Shown here: in pieces, positions 1 to 14,500 of the stretch
Position numbering within the stretch: position 1 is the stretch's first letter
Layout of the letters: each line of letters begins with the position of its first letter
Assembly: GCA_037975125.1 (NCBI GenBank)
Contig: CM075853.1
Location: 94,344,543 to 94,408,542, forward strand
Origin: Latrodectus hesperus
Taxonomy: Eukaryota > Arthropoda > Arachnida > Araneae > Theridiidae
Length of the DNA stretch: 64,000 nucleotides
Direction of reading: 5' to 3'
Position numbers and translations under genes: made by a program
The notes under the pieces: generated by a model
Told to the model about the DNA's origin: nothing
The model's database searches: none
Seen by the model: only the letters and a program-made list of their open reading frames with translations

Positions 1-1899
1 AAAAATTATATATTACTTTATTCCTTTTATTGTTAGAGGAAAAAATCCCTATATTAATCTTTTCAATTTCAGCCATTTAATTGATAAAATCCAATAAACA
101 CCTTTAATTAAATTTAACAACCAAATATACGATCAAATTAATAGCATTCCAGTGGACACTAATTTTGGGGTTCTAATACTTGCAATTTATATTTATTATC
201 AAAGAAGTTAAATTCATCAAACCTAACCGAAATATCTTATCCTATAACTGTAAATTTATTAGATACATCTCGATAGGGCTTCTCATTTATTAATTTTAAC
301 CAACAATTTTCAATTACTGAAATTAACCTCTCTAAAATTAATAACCCTAATTCTGATAATTCTAATGTTAACTACATAGGTATCAACACATAGGTACTTC
401 AAATAATATCTATTTTAAAACTTATGATCAAGGGAAAGATTGAATAACTAAATTTATTAATTTGAGAGGTAAACCCTTAAAAAGTTTTTGCTAACATCAT
501 TATTAATCAGATTATTAGATTATAACAACTCAGTTCCAGCTTCAGCGAAGCGAATTTATAAAATTTTACTGGATCTAACAATTTAATTTCAATTACTTTC
601 ATAAATTTTCTTTTCAAAAATCTTTCACTAAACTAAAGATTAAATACATTAAAACTTTTCTATCGAATTATATTATTTACTAAGTAATTTTCAAATTCCA
701 ACATGAATTAATTAAAGAAATATTTCTGGGCAGAAAACTATGAGATTTTGTTTCTTGTCAGGAATGGATCATTTTGGATACTAGCCTTTTTTATTAATCC
801 TAATAATTAAAGAAATTTTATTATTTTGCCTTTTGTAAATTAAGTATTTCCTGTTTGTTCCTTCTTTTTGTAGGTTTAATTATTCTTTAAGTATTCTTTC
901 TTTAACTTTCGCATTGATGGCAACGAATTCTAGAGAATTTTACCTGTTACGAAGACTTTTCTCCCTAACTTTATCCTTTAATATCTTAAGAATTTAATAA
1001 ACTTAAGCTTTTTCACCTTTAACTATTATTTTATTCACAAAATATTTCATTCTTCAACTTAGATTTTATACAAACTATATATTTTAATTGAAACTGATTC
1101 GTAATTAATCGTAACAGAAAAAAATAATTATGTAAAAGATTTATTCATCAATGTAGAATCCTTACTTGCTAAAAAATGATACAGTGAACAAATAACGTGT
1201 AAAAAATTGAAGATAATAAAAAGAATTTAACACATTTTGCTCTTTATATTAAGAATTCTCAATTTGAACGTCATTCGTAAATTTTGAATCGAATCATGAT
1301 AATATGTTATATAAACATACACAAGTTAAGAATATTAATTACAAATAATAATGTCCCTTAGTGTAAAAAACGTCACTCTCGTTTTCATATTATATCGGGT
1401 TCAATACCTCATCCAACTGAAAACCACCATAATGAAATAAATAATACAGGTTAAAATTTCTCATTTCAATTGTGAAGTTCAATTTCTCATTTCCTTTGGC
1501 ATGGAGAGTAAATTACTAATTTAAGTATTGACTTTGTCACCTGGGGCCATGTTTAGAATGAAAAAGCAATTGGAGGTGTCTAGTAGCGTCAGCCGATAGG
1601 AACAGGTCTATCTATTAACCTAATAATAAAATCTAACCTTTATGAAATCCTGAGCTTGTGGGAATTATAAATCTATGAGTTAATTGCATTTCCATGAGTG
1701 ATTCAGGTAATACAGAAACTTAAAAAGCTATTTAAGGCCGAAAATTTATTATCTAAATTACTTTACATTGTTTCCCTTTCAAAGAAATGAAAATTGAAAA
1801 GGAATGAATACATTCTGCAAAACGAAGAACAAAATTCTTCCTTCAATTCAATAAACTGTTCATTGTGACAGAATATATTTGCTATTGTGAGAAGAGCGA
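1..1899. other. AT-rich DNA without recognisable gene
   Basis: No long open frame, splice-flanked exon or repeat family was recognised. The composition is typical of the intronic or intergenic background of this window. It could be intron of the PRDM-like gene whose exons lie at 5.4 and 9.7 kb on the minus strand. Confidence 0.5.
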
Positions 1900-2430
1900 T
1901 TTGTCTAAGGGGGATCCACAGGTTTGTCCATGAACTCAGAGAAAAAAATGTGACCTTCGTGTTCTCTACATAAACTCATTCACCTCTCAGTCTTGACGGT
2001 TTCCCACCTGAATGACACAACCTTCCTCCGAAATGTTGCACTGATAATTGAAATTGGCGCTGAATAGGAGATGCGCGATGGTCATCCCATTGTGTTCTTC
2101 GCTGTCTTTTTTCAAGTGGGTGTCCCAAGGAACGGGTGAGACAAGGTGAGAAGCAGCAAGAAAAACATCCCTCGAGGAAAATGACACCACAGAGACAGGG
2201 TATCTCAGAATCCATCACATTCCTCTGCTGCAACAAAAAGCAGGAAATATTCGATGGATGGGCTAATTGATTAAAATTGCTGAATGATTTACAGGACCTT
2301 TTGTGAGGGTAAGGTGGGCAGGAGATGGTTATCGCCGTCTCTCTGGCCGCTCGTTCCGTCGAGGCCGTTCAGTACCTGCTTTTGGCAAGACTAATTGAAT
2401 GAGCGACCAGTGATTTAGGAAGAGCACGAA
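1900..2430 (-). other. GC-richer island, possible exon or regulatory element
   Basis: This block is clearly richer in G and C than its surroundings. On the minus strand a pyrimidine-rich acceptor (CTTTTTGTTGCAG, ending at 2228) and a donor (CAG|GTGGGA, exon end at 2008) would delimit a 220-nt exon at 2008-2227. Two frames are open across much of it. One contains a Cys-rich stretch. The other has more ordinary protein composition but carries a stop near the acceptor. Neither resembles the second half of a PR/SET domain, which would be expected here if it followed the exon at 5379-5551. It may be an alternative exon, an untranslated exon or a conserved enhancer. Confidence 0.3.
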
Positions 2431-5378
2431 TCACTTTTTGAAACATAAATCTGTGCCACAGCAGTGATAAAAATCAAGCTGTTTCGTCTCAGATAGAAAT
2501 TAAAGCAGGAATTCTCTTTTATTGTAATACAGAAAAAAAAAATCGCATTACTTACATGTTTGAAAGTAAGTTTTTAGTCCCAGGGCGTCGTTAGCAATGT
2601 GACGTTCACACATGACTTAAAATATAAAAGTATTCTACAGTATTTTGATAAATGATTAGAAAAAGCGTGGAAATTGGTGAAAGGGTAGTCAATAATATCA
2701 CTCGAACATTTATTCTGTTACCGTAATAATTAACATTTGATACTTACACCATATATCTTTTGTTTATTGATTTCAAAAAAGTGGAATGGTTATTTCATTC
2801 CTATATGTAAAAATAACTTAAAATTAAGAATATTGAAAATTTTTAAAAAATTTGAAACATTACGCTATTCATTGATTCATTTGAGTGATTTTTCCCGCAA
2901 ACAGTTTTTTTTTTTTTTTTTTTTTGAAACAGAATCATATTAAAGACATTATCAATCTTTTCTAATATCATTCAAATGAGACTCATTTAAGAACGACTGA
3001 AAGGACCTGTTTTTACTTAAAGCATATCAGAACATAATATACATACATGAAGATCTCATAAGATTAACAATTAATAAAATTTTCTTGACTGTTTTAGATT
3101 TTCTTTAGGTATATAAGATTTCAAGTGTATTAAGGTTTTTTTATCGAGTCATTCTAGACTTTTCTTTCCATGAAGGAAATGATTTTAATGAGTTAATTGG
3201 CTTTTTTGTAATTTTTTATTTATTTCCTCCTATCTAATAGCTTTACAAAAATTTTCTTTGGTTTGTATTTTCTATTTTTACTTGCGAAAATGCATACAAT
3301 CAGGCATTGTTAACATTTATTACAAGAGAGTTTTGGTTATTGGCATATGATGCACATGTATTATACAGATAGGAATATAAAGGGCATTATTATAGTTCTT
3401 TTGAAAATATTAGTTTCACAGTAAGATATTCATGCTATTTAAGTTATGCGGCCTCTATAGTTTCAATAATTTGATGAGAAATGATATGCAGACTTAAATT
3501 TGCTTGTAAGGGATCAAAATAGTTATTTCTTAGATCTTTTTTAAGTATAGAAAGAAGGAAAATCCGATTTCGCATACATTTTTTTTAGCTTCAGGAGTTA
3601 TGCATTGAGGATAATTTTAAAATAAGGAAAAGAACCCCACGCAATCGCTTGTAAAGTGAGCATAGTTCCAGAATACTACATATCGAGACACAAGCAACTT
3701 TACAATGCTTTCAAATCAGCATTTATTATGCTTTAAGTTAATTGGAAATTCTATAATCAAAATTTTGCAATGAAGATTAATCCAAGTTTTAAGTTAACAA
3801 GAGACTGATATTCTGGTATAAATTTCATTTCATGCCATACTGCCATTGTCAAGTCATTCATTCCTGGACAAAATTTGCAAACAGAATGAGGATTTTATTT
3901 ACAAAGATTTATAATAAATTACAACAATTATAATCGTAATAATTCATGCTTGCATTTTTTGGGTAAAAAAGGAGTTGATCAAATTTAAATTTCCATTACT
4001 TTGTTGTAAAGTTATTGCAACCAATAACATTGACTATGTCAACGTTACCACTTAAGTTGGCTCCCACATGTCTTACGAGCTCAGTTCGTGTTATGGGAAG
4101 AAGTAATTTTGGGTTTACATTATTTTAGTCGTAAGCCCAGTGTAGTGGAAAATTCTGGGGGCATCATCAGCCACTGTTGAACAACACGAAGTGAATTTTG
4201 TGTTTCTATATGCACAACTGTTAGAGAGGTTCTTAGAGTTTACCACGTTGCCTGTCTTGTGACATATCATTACTGTTCTGCATCCATGAAATATCCTTCC
4301 AATAATAATCGTTGGAGGTTAAAATCTACAATTGCTTCTGTTTTTTAAACTATCTGCCCGGAGTTGTCAAAATATATTTGTTGTCATAGGAATTGTATTT
4401 TTGTTTTCATCATGAACAATTGAAGAAAAAATAATTTGGGAGATTCTCGAGTTTGCTCTTTTGCATCATATAAGTGGGTCCACTAATGATACGATTTCTG
4501 AGCGAAAGACAGTATGTCGAGAATATTAAAAACCTCTTAAAGCAAACAGTAATGATTTACAAAAATGATTATATTTTGCTATAATCTTATCAAAATCAAG
4601 TATCTCTTCATAGACGACTCGCCATGGTTTAATTGTAGGGCACTTTTCTTTAGAGCGAAAGATTATTGAATTGATGGCTGCACCTTTTAACAGAAGAAGA
4701 TGAATTTTGCGCAATTGTTCCTTTTATGCACCTCTGTTACATTTTACTTGGAATACGTTAAAGATGTTCAAATGTCACGCAATATCCTTCAGATGTTATT
4801 TACATCTTAAAAGAAGTACCAAAATATATTTGTAGACGATTATTTAGAAATCAAATCTCCAAAATATTATCTGTTTAAACAAAAAATATCCATTCAAAAA
4901 ATTAGAAATACAAGAAATTCTTGTGTAAAATGCTCTTGCCCCGCTCACCTGTTTAATAAATCTAAATGTCACTCTTCGACAAGCAAAACATCATCAAATT
5001 AACATGTTCATCAAACTGATAAGTAGGAAAATCTAATGTGATAATTGGCAGTAAGCGAAGCATATAGATATTTCAGTATTTTTTGATATCAGGACTGACT
5101 TTAGATATTCTCAAATACTCCCCATTTAGTTGGTATTTTGACATATAAAAATCATCTAAAATATTTATAATTTTAATATCCACGGTAAAAATTCCAGAAA
5201 GTTTGCAAAATGTTGGTAAAGAAATAGTTTCATTTGAACCCCTGGCGGATTTTAGCAAAGTATTTAGAGACGAATTTAGTTCCGATTACAGTAAAGTATC
5301 GATGTTTTAGACACTATGTTAATTTCATAAAAGGTTTTTCAGATTAAAAAAAAATTCATTTGAGAGTTGAGTTCTTAC
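2431..5378. other. AT-rich DNA, probable intron
   Basis: No exon could be supported. A run of about 19 T lies near 2907-2925. Around 4080-4260 the sequence is slightly richer in GC and may be an old repeat. I searched by eye for the C-terminal half of a PR domain on the minus strand and did not find it. Confidence 0.4.
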
Positions 5379-5551
5379 CTCCCAGGCATGATTGGCGGGT
5401 TTTACAATGGAGTGGATGTCTTGCAATTTTCCCGGTAATGGTCCGATCTCTGTCTTCGTGTGAATAGTGGAGGATGCGAACACCCCTATCGCTGAGCCAG
5501 GAATGCCAGACACGTCCAAATGCACTTCGGGAGGAGTAGTCGATAACACAT
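5379..5551 (-). CDS. Internal exon of PR/SET-domain (PRDM-like) protein
   Basis: The exon is flanked by a good acceptor (TTCTCTACAG ending at 5552) and donor (GAG|GTAAGAAC), giving 173 nt that start in phase 1 and end in phase 0. It encodes 57 full codons, with no stop in that frame. The translation contains IPGSAIGVFASSTI, then GPLPGK, then NHAWE. This matches the start of the PR/SET fold in PRDM proteins: a (I/L)PG-x-GV(W/F) segment, a GP-x-x-G turn and an aromatic-WEV/WEI segment. The upstream exon at 9716-9884 ends with one base of a codon and this exon supplies the other two, forming Asp. PRDM proteins are nuclear zinc-finger regulators, and many lack or have weak methyltransferase activity. 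Which PRDM subfamily this is cannot be decided. The rest of the PR domain and the zinc fingers are not in view. Confidence 0.68.
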
Positions 5552-5687
5552 CTGTAGAGAAAGAATATTATATTACATTAAAAGATTAAGCATTACATAC
5601 ATCGTAAGGGAAGATCTCAAGATGTCTTTTTTGTAAAAGATTGTAAAAGCGAAATCATTTATTACTTTTCTAAACTAACTTTAATGA

Positions 5688-5889
<202 letters not shown>

Positions 5890-8130
5890 AAAAGAATATT
5901 CTCTCATTTTACCCATACACTGAAGTCAATTTCTGGCCTAAAACTCAAGAGAATACCTAACACCTTTCCTATACATTGAACTACCCCGTAGCATCCTCTA
6001 TATAAGTCCCATTCGTATATGCAAAATAGAACAGAAGACTGCTAATCATGCTGAGGATTACATGTAAAGTAAAATGGAGAATTCTAATTATTCTTTAAAT
6101 AAAATGATTTTTTTTTTTTTTGGAAATTTTTTGTGATTCAATGTTTTACCATTTAACTGCGATATTATACTCCGACTAAGCCAATGAACAGCCGCATGGT
6201 ATTATAATTTTCTGTACACAGTTTCTTCTAGTATGAAATATAGGAAAATATGATCACTCCTTCCTCGAATTGAGATCAAAATTTTCCTGCCATCTCCCAT
6301 AACGTTATTATAATTTTACAGCAAAGTTCCTGTTAGTCAATGATGGGAAAGGAAATAGAATCGTCTCTGATACACATAGAAAGATCCATTACTCTGTGTA
6401 GTTAATTGATAGAATCACATCAAAAGTCAAGGATATAATTTTATATATTGAAAATGTTTTCTCATGTAAGTATACTTTTTGAAGACGCAGTAAACATCTT
6501 CACCTCGCATTTTCTTCTTTAGAGGAAATATTTGTTAATGATTCTTCTATATTCATATCCTCAAAAAACATTCTTATAAAAATGTAAAGTTAAGAAATTT
6601 CTACCTTGTACATAAATTCGTCAAACTGTAAGAAAATGCGCTTTCAAATGCATTTTCAACTAGTTGAACAGAATGATCAGAATTAATCATTTCTATTCGA
6701 AACGTAACAGTTCTATGCGAACGTTACATGGGTTTAATTGAATAATTTCATTGAATTAAATTATTTCATTTTTGTTTTTGTATGTATCAAAATATAAAAT
6801 GTGATTTCCAGAAATGATTTCTATATTTATCCATCTGCGAAAGGCATTATTATGCTTTGAAAGTACATAATTCGCATTTAAATAAGATCCAACTAACTTT
6901 TGATAAAGCACACAATGGATTTATTAAAACATATTAGTTATCCAAGTAATTGCGATTTATATTATTCGAATTTTTGTTTACGCAATCCATTTTTTAACGT
7001 GAAATTTGTACTAAAATTTCTATGCATGTTTCCGAAACCCCTTTCAAGATTTCTTTCTTTAAGGATTGGTACAATAGCATGGCATACAGAACATACATTT
7101 TGCATTCACCTTTAGAAGAAAAACTCTATTCTCTCTTATCATTCTATATTAAAAAGTGTATTTTTCTCTTTTTTTTAACATTTATTTTCAATAATTTACC
7201 CCTATTTCACAAAATATGATTGATTACTATTTTTGCTACAGATCACAAGTAACACAAAATTATTAAGTTGAGTACTTGAACTACTGATCTATGAGGAGTT
7301 ATCCCGCCAGATATGATACTATTTGTGATTTTTCACAAATAGTATCATATCTGGAAGAAAATCTTTTTTAGTTTTATGATACTTTCTAAAAAGATTAGTT
7401 CCACATATGCGCACAATTTTTAAGATTCCTGGATTTAAAATTATGGAAGATAATTTGAAAATTGAAAGTTATCGTAAAATTTTTGACAAAACTACTGTGT
7501 AATGAATTACAAGTATTTTAAAAGTAAATTATATGTATCTGTCGCAAAGTAGGAAACCCAAATTTAATATGATTCATCATAAGAGATGAGCACGCTAAAA
7601 GTTGAAATATGAAATAGGATAGGATAAATATAAAAATACTTATAAATAATTTTAATTTATAAGTATTCTTTTGGGCTATATATAAGTTTTATACAGAAAA
7701 AAACTGAAAAAAAAATGATAACAAAAATATATCGTTATATGTTTTATGAAATAAATTATTTCTTACTTAAAAAATATAAATAAGTAACATCATCATTCAA
7801 ATTCAATACTTTAGTTTTAATCTTAATTGTAAATATTCAAATTCAGTAAATTGTTGATGTGTATAAATTTTTTCAAGTTTTAAATAATTTTTAAAATGAA
7901 TATAGAGATATAAAGTAAAATTTTATTTTAAGAAATAAAAAAGCTCGTGAATTTCAATTTATAAGAAAAATTAAAAATATAAAGAGTTATAAATACAAAA
8001 ATGATTTAAGTATTGCGGGAAAAAAAAGGAACACTTCCAAATAAATGATGGTGGAATTTATAAAAAACAACTTATAAAAATATTTCAGGAAAACAACTTC
8101 ATATGGCAAGCTTGACTGACTGCAAATATT
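5890..8130. other. AT-rich intronic DNA
   Basis: No exon or known repeat was recognised, apart from the perfect hairpin at 7307-7354 listed separately. The short open frames near 6900-7220 have low-complexity composition and no support. Confidence 0.45.
7307..7354. repeat. Perfect 22-bp inverted repeat with 4-nt loop
   Basis: The left arm (7307-7328, beginning CCAGATATGATACT) and right arm (7333-7354) are exact reverse complements around TTTT. The stem is long enough to extrude as a cruciform or to form a stable RNA hairpin if transcribed. It lies in the intron of the PRDM-like gene. No flanking duplication was noticed that would mark it as a transposon. Confidence 0.95.
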
Positions 8131-8470
8131 AGCTTTTGAAGGTTCTCCGACAATAGAGAGGTAATTCTTATATACACAAGACCGTTCTTACCGTGACGTT
8201 ATAGAACGCCATTCATCATCATTTGGAATTGTGATCCATTTACCGAATGACGCAACGTTTTGGGAGAGTCTTATTGGACAAAGAAAATCCCCTTACGAAC
8301 TTTAGAAACTTCCCTCTCTAATCTGGCGATGAGTTTTATCGAATACGACATCGCAAAATTAATAAACGATTCTTGGTTGCAGCTGAGGGAACGGAAGTAA
8401 AAGAATAGCTTGCCAGTTTTGTTTGAGAATAGTATCACTGGGATAAAGGTTGCCACAACAATGGACCAAA
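8131..8470. other. GC-richer intronic island
   Basis: This segment is richer in GC than the DNA around it and contains a CCATTGTT motif in minus orientation (around 8445-8460) that resembles a Sox site. On the minus strand, CACG|GTAAGAAC near 8190 looks like a donor, and a 61-codon frame is open at 8271-8456. No domain was recognised. It could be an enhancer or an unrecognised exon of the PRDM-like gene. Confidence 0.25.
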
Positions 8471-9715
8471 TTAAGACGTTTTGGAAAATATTTGACTTTT
8501 TTTCTTTTCTCCTGATATAAACAGGTGGTTTTGGAGTCGTTTAATTTTTTATATATATTTTATCTATACATTTCCTATGGATAATAAATGTTTTAGATGG
8601 AAGCGATTTCTAATTTTTAATTTCGCCCTACAAAAGTAATGCAGCTGGGCTATATTATGCATCCATGTATTACGGGGAAAAATATTTAAGATAAAAGTAG
8701 TGATAAAGAGAACAAAATAGTTAAAAAAGGAAAAAAAAATCAAGAAAGTGGTATAGTAAAGCATATATTTTTAATTATTTTCATAACATAATAATTTTTT
8801 CTCAAGATATTTCAAAATCTGGAATCCTAAAATTGATTTAATGCATAATTTCATAGATTGTTGTCATATAATATTACATATAATCTATTGTTATTGACAC
8901 ACACACACCTCATTTGCTAGAACTATTAATTTCATAAAACAAATTTAGAAAAAGTGATAAATTAGTACATATTAATTTTTAAAATTAATGTTATTCATAT
9001 TATGAATTAATGATAATCTCATTTAATATTAATTATAATTCTCAATACTTAAATATAAATTATGTACAGTAAATTATAGCAATATGAGAAATATTTCTTT
9101 TATTTTCTGTAGTTATATTTTTAATTTGTTCTTTAGTTCAAACAGAGAATATGTAAAATATTGGGAAAGAGCAAAAGCAACACCACGCTGCAAATTTAGT
9201 GCAATTATAACAAAAGACAAATAAATATTTTTACAAAATGTACAATAATTAATTGTTTTGTTATATGATGATAATAATGAAAATAAATGTAACTTCATCT
9301 AGTTTCCAGTTCATTGTTTCGAGGGAAATCATATTCCCAATTTAAAGTTGGCTGAAGGCCTGTTCTTAGTTTACCGAAAGATGAGACTAGCATTTATAAA
9401 ATTAAACATTTATTAGTAAAAAACATAACCATTTCACACAATCAGTGTGTTAATATTAAAATAGCTGTTATTCTAGTAAATAAGAATACATTAAAAAAAC
9501 GACGTCATTACAGAGGAAAATAAGATAACATCAGCTCAACTGCTAAAGAACAGAGTAGTGCAGCTACAATAAACAACGACACATTTTAGTTATTTATTTT
9601 AGAAATACTTATTCTTAATAAACAAAGCTAGTCTCATTTGAAGCCTTATTTACTGGTATATATTTTTTAGAAACTGAAAACTTATTCCAGCTCTTCTTTA
9701 TTATTTGATACTTAC
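8471..9715. other. AT-rich intronic DNA
   Basis: Nothing beyond simple AT-rich sequence and a short CA run near 8897 was seen. It belongs to the intron between 9716 and 5551 on the minus strand. Confidence 0.45.
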
Positions 9716-9884
9716 CGTTCGGTAAGGAGTGGATTATCTGATGTCGGACGTAGGCTGGTGGTCTTTGTCCTCCCCACTCGAGCCAGCGGCCATACAAAAC
9801 GTCGTGCAGAATAGTTTCATCAATTGATTGAAGTTCCGAATTTCCATTTCCCCCTCTCCACAATGATTGGTCTCTAACAATCAT
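9716..9884 (-). CDS. Exon upstream of the PR-domain exon (PRDM-like gene)
   Basis: The donor is strong (CCGAACG|GTAAGTATC). The exon ends after one base of a codon, exactly complementing the phase of the exon at 5379-5551. The open frame runs back to an ATG at 9884, with an in-frame stop four codons further upstream. The exon therefore either starts translation there or begins at an acceptor near 9874 (TTGTTAG). The product includes WRGGNGNSELQSIDETILH and later YGRWLEWGGQRPPAYVRHQ, followed by HSLPN, which leads into the PR-domain exon. An LP-x-x-(V/L)L segment just before the PR fold is usual in PRDM proteins. I did not recognise the upstream part and cannot fix the 5' boundary. Confidence 0.6.
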
Positions 9885-11060
9885 ATCATGTAATTAAGAA
9901 AAGGATTTTAATGATCTCATAGCATTTAAAGTGTTTCAATTTTGTTCTTAATTTGAATGATAGTATAAGAAACCAATACAAAGATAGATTTAATGCAAAA
10001 ATAAATAATAATTTTCTTTTTAATTTCTTTTCATTATAGTTTGAAATAAAAGTTTTTAATAATCATAGATGAAAATCAATGATACTTGTGCAATGCTAGT
10101 TTATACAGAAAATAATAAGTAATAAATAATTATTAAAAATATAAATAATTATTTATTACTAGAAGAACGAGAGAAAACTAAACAGTAAAAATTGTAATTC
10201 AAAAAGTCTGTTGAGAAAAACTAATTGAGAGAGTTCAAATTGTACACAAATGTTAGTCTCATCAAGAGAATAAACATCTTTTTAATCATAAAAATGAATA
10301 TTTTTCTGTCATAAAAATTATTGCAAAAACATAAATCTGCTATACATCTGAAGCTTCTCCCTTACTTTTTTACACAGGCACTTGAACAATTAAAATAAAT
10401 GTATTATTTTGTCATGTTAGTTTTAGAATTTTTATATTATTATTATCTTCAGCCGTCAATTTATATGCCAAGAAGTCATTGCATTTCATGCCAAAAAGCT
10501 TAACGATCAAGGTAAATATTTAAAGAATGTATTTTTAACAATATATCTCGTAGAGCCATCCAAAATAGTAGTTCAGAAAATTTTCTAAAACAATTTGGCA
10601 TTTTACGATTTTTTTAGCCCTCACATGTTACTTCAGCTCAAGAATTGCTGAATCGATTGCAAAGGTAAATTTGATCCTTGCTTTTAACAATTTCCAAGTT
10701 TTGTTATATCCAAAACAGCTTCTGAACGATAAGCATTTTAGAAGAACAACGACCATAGAGGCGAAGAATGAAATGACCACCATTTCGTCTAATGATTTTA
10801 CAGAAAAAGAGTAATACATAAAAATTCTATATCTTATGGTCATGTGGGATAAATGTTTATATATAAGATGATACTATGTATAGAAGGAAAAAAATTTCAT
10901 ATATGTAACAAAATTTTCTTTTTCAGTAAATATATTGCGATTTTCATTTTTTATCGTACAGACACTTTTTATTTTTTGAATGACGCTCGTGTATTAAATA
11001 CATAATCCTATTTCAAATTCAAGTTTTTTTGACATTTTACTCTAGAATTTTCCATATATA
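9885..11060. other. AT-rich DNA upstream of the PRDM-like exon
   Basis: No convincing exon, promoter motif or repeat was recognised. If the ATG at 9884 is the true start, the 5' untranslated region and promoter would lie here or further right. The open frame at 10628-10843 on the minus strand has no supporting feature. Confidence 0.4.
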
Positions 11061-11062
11061 TA

Positions 11063-11949
11063 TTAGGTCTACCGGAAGGCTCTGTCCGTTGATCGATGAT
11101 AATGTTGTTAAAATCATATTAGAGAAAAATATTTTTCTAAAAACATCGGAGATATGGAAAAACTTAATTCAGCGCAGCAAACTATTTCGGACCATATTAG
11201 GAAGATATTATTGGCTTTGAATATATTCAAATGGGCGCCACAGGAATTCAGTCAGAATTGTAATAATCGAATCATCATATGCTTATCTCTGCTTGTTCAG
11301 AACAAAATCGAGCCCTTCTTGAACTGGATGATAACTGGGGATTAAAAGTGGATTACCTATGAAAAAATCATAAGGAAAAGGGTATATTGTGCGGAAATCT
11401 AAGCCCTTCCAATTTTAAAACAAATTTGACTCAAAATAAGAGAATGCTGTGTTTATGGTGAGATATTTGAGGATTAATAAATTGTGAGCATTACAAACTG
11501 AATGAAAAGCACAATTTGGAAAAGTATTGTCAGCAACAATATAATTTAAAGGGAGCAGTTCAAGAAAAGAAGCAGGTGATTTTTCAAAAAAGAGGCCAAG
11601 AAAAGAGTTCGTCAAAAATGTACAAAACTAAGCTGGGAAATTCTGTCCCATACCTCATAGTTTCCGGACTTACCATCCTCCAACCATCCTTTGTTTTTTT
11701 CCTTACAGAATTTTTTGAAAGGCGAAAAATTCAAGCATGAAGAAGATATCGATGATTCCCTATTAAATTTTTCACATGAAAAGATTAAGCATTTTTCAAA
11801 AATTGGGTACATAAATTGCCCTTACGATAGCAAGAAATCATTACTAAGAACGGCAATTATATAGTTTAATAAAGTTTATTGACGTCATAAAAAATTTGCA
11901 TTTTTTTTGTTGTATTCCAAAAATAAACAGAACTTTCCTGTAGACCTAA
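11063..11949 (+). mobile_element. Decayed mariner element with both terminal inverted repeats
   Basis: The ends are imperfect inverted repeats: TTAGGTCTACCGGAAGGCTC on the left and, reversed, TTAGGTCTACAGGAAAGTTC on the right. Each is bordered by TA (11061-11062 and 11950-11951), the usual mariner target duplication. Inside, fragments in different frames match a mariner transposase: a helix-turn-helix segment, the segment NKIEPFLNWMITGD, and a later stretch YCQQQYNLKGAVQEKKQ. Stops follow ITGD and occur repeatedly later. The element is 887 bp, shorter than the roughly 1.3 kb of intact mariners. The N-terminal region and part of the catalytic core are missing, and the second catalytic Asp region is unrecognisable. 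It is clearly inactive. Confidence 0.88.
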
Positions 11950-11951
11950 TA

Positions 11952-14500
<2,549 letters not shown>

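Noticed and set aside
2008..2227. Third exon of the PRDM-like gene
   Set aside because: Splice-like borders are present, but the product in the required phase does not resemble the rest of a PR domain.
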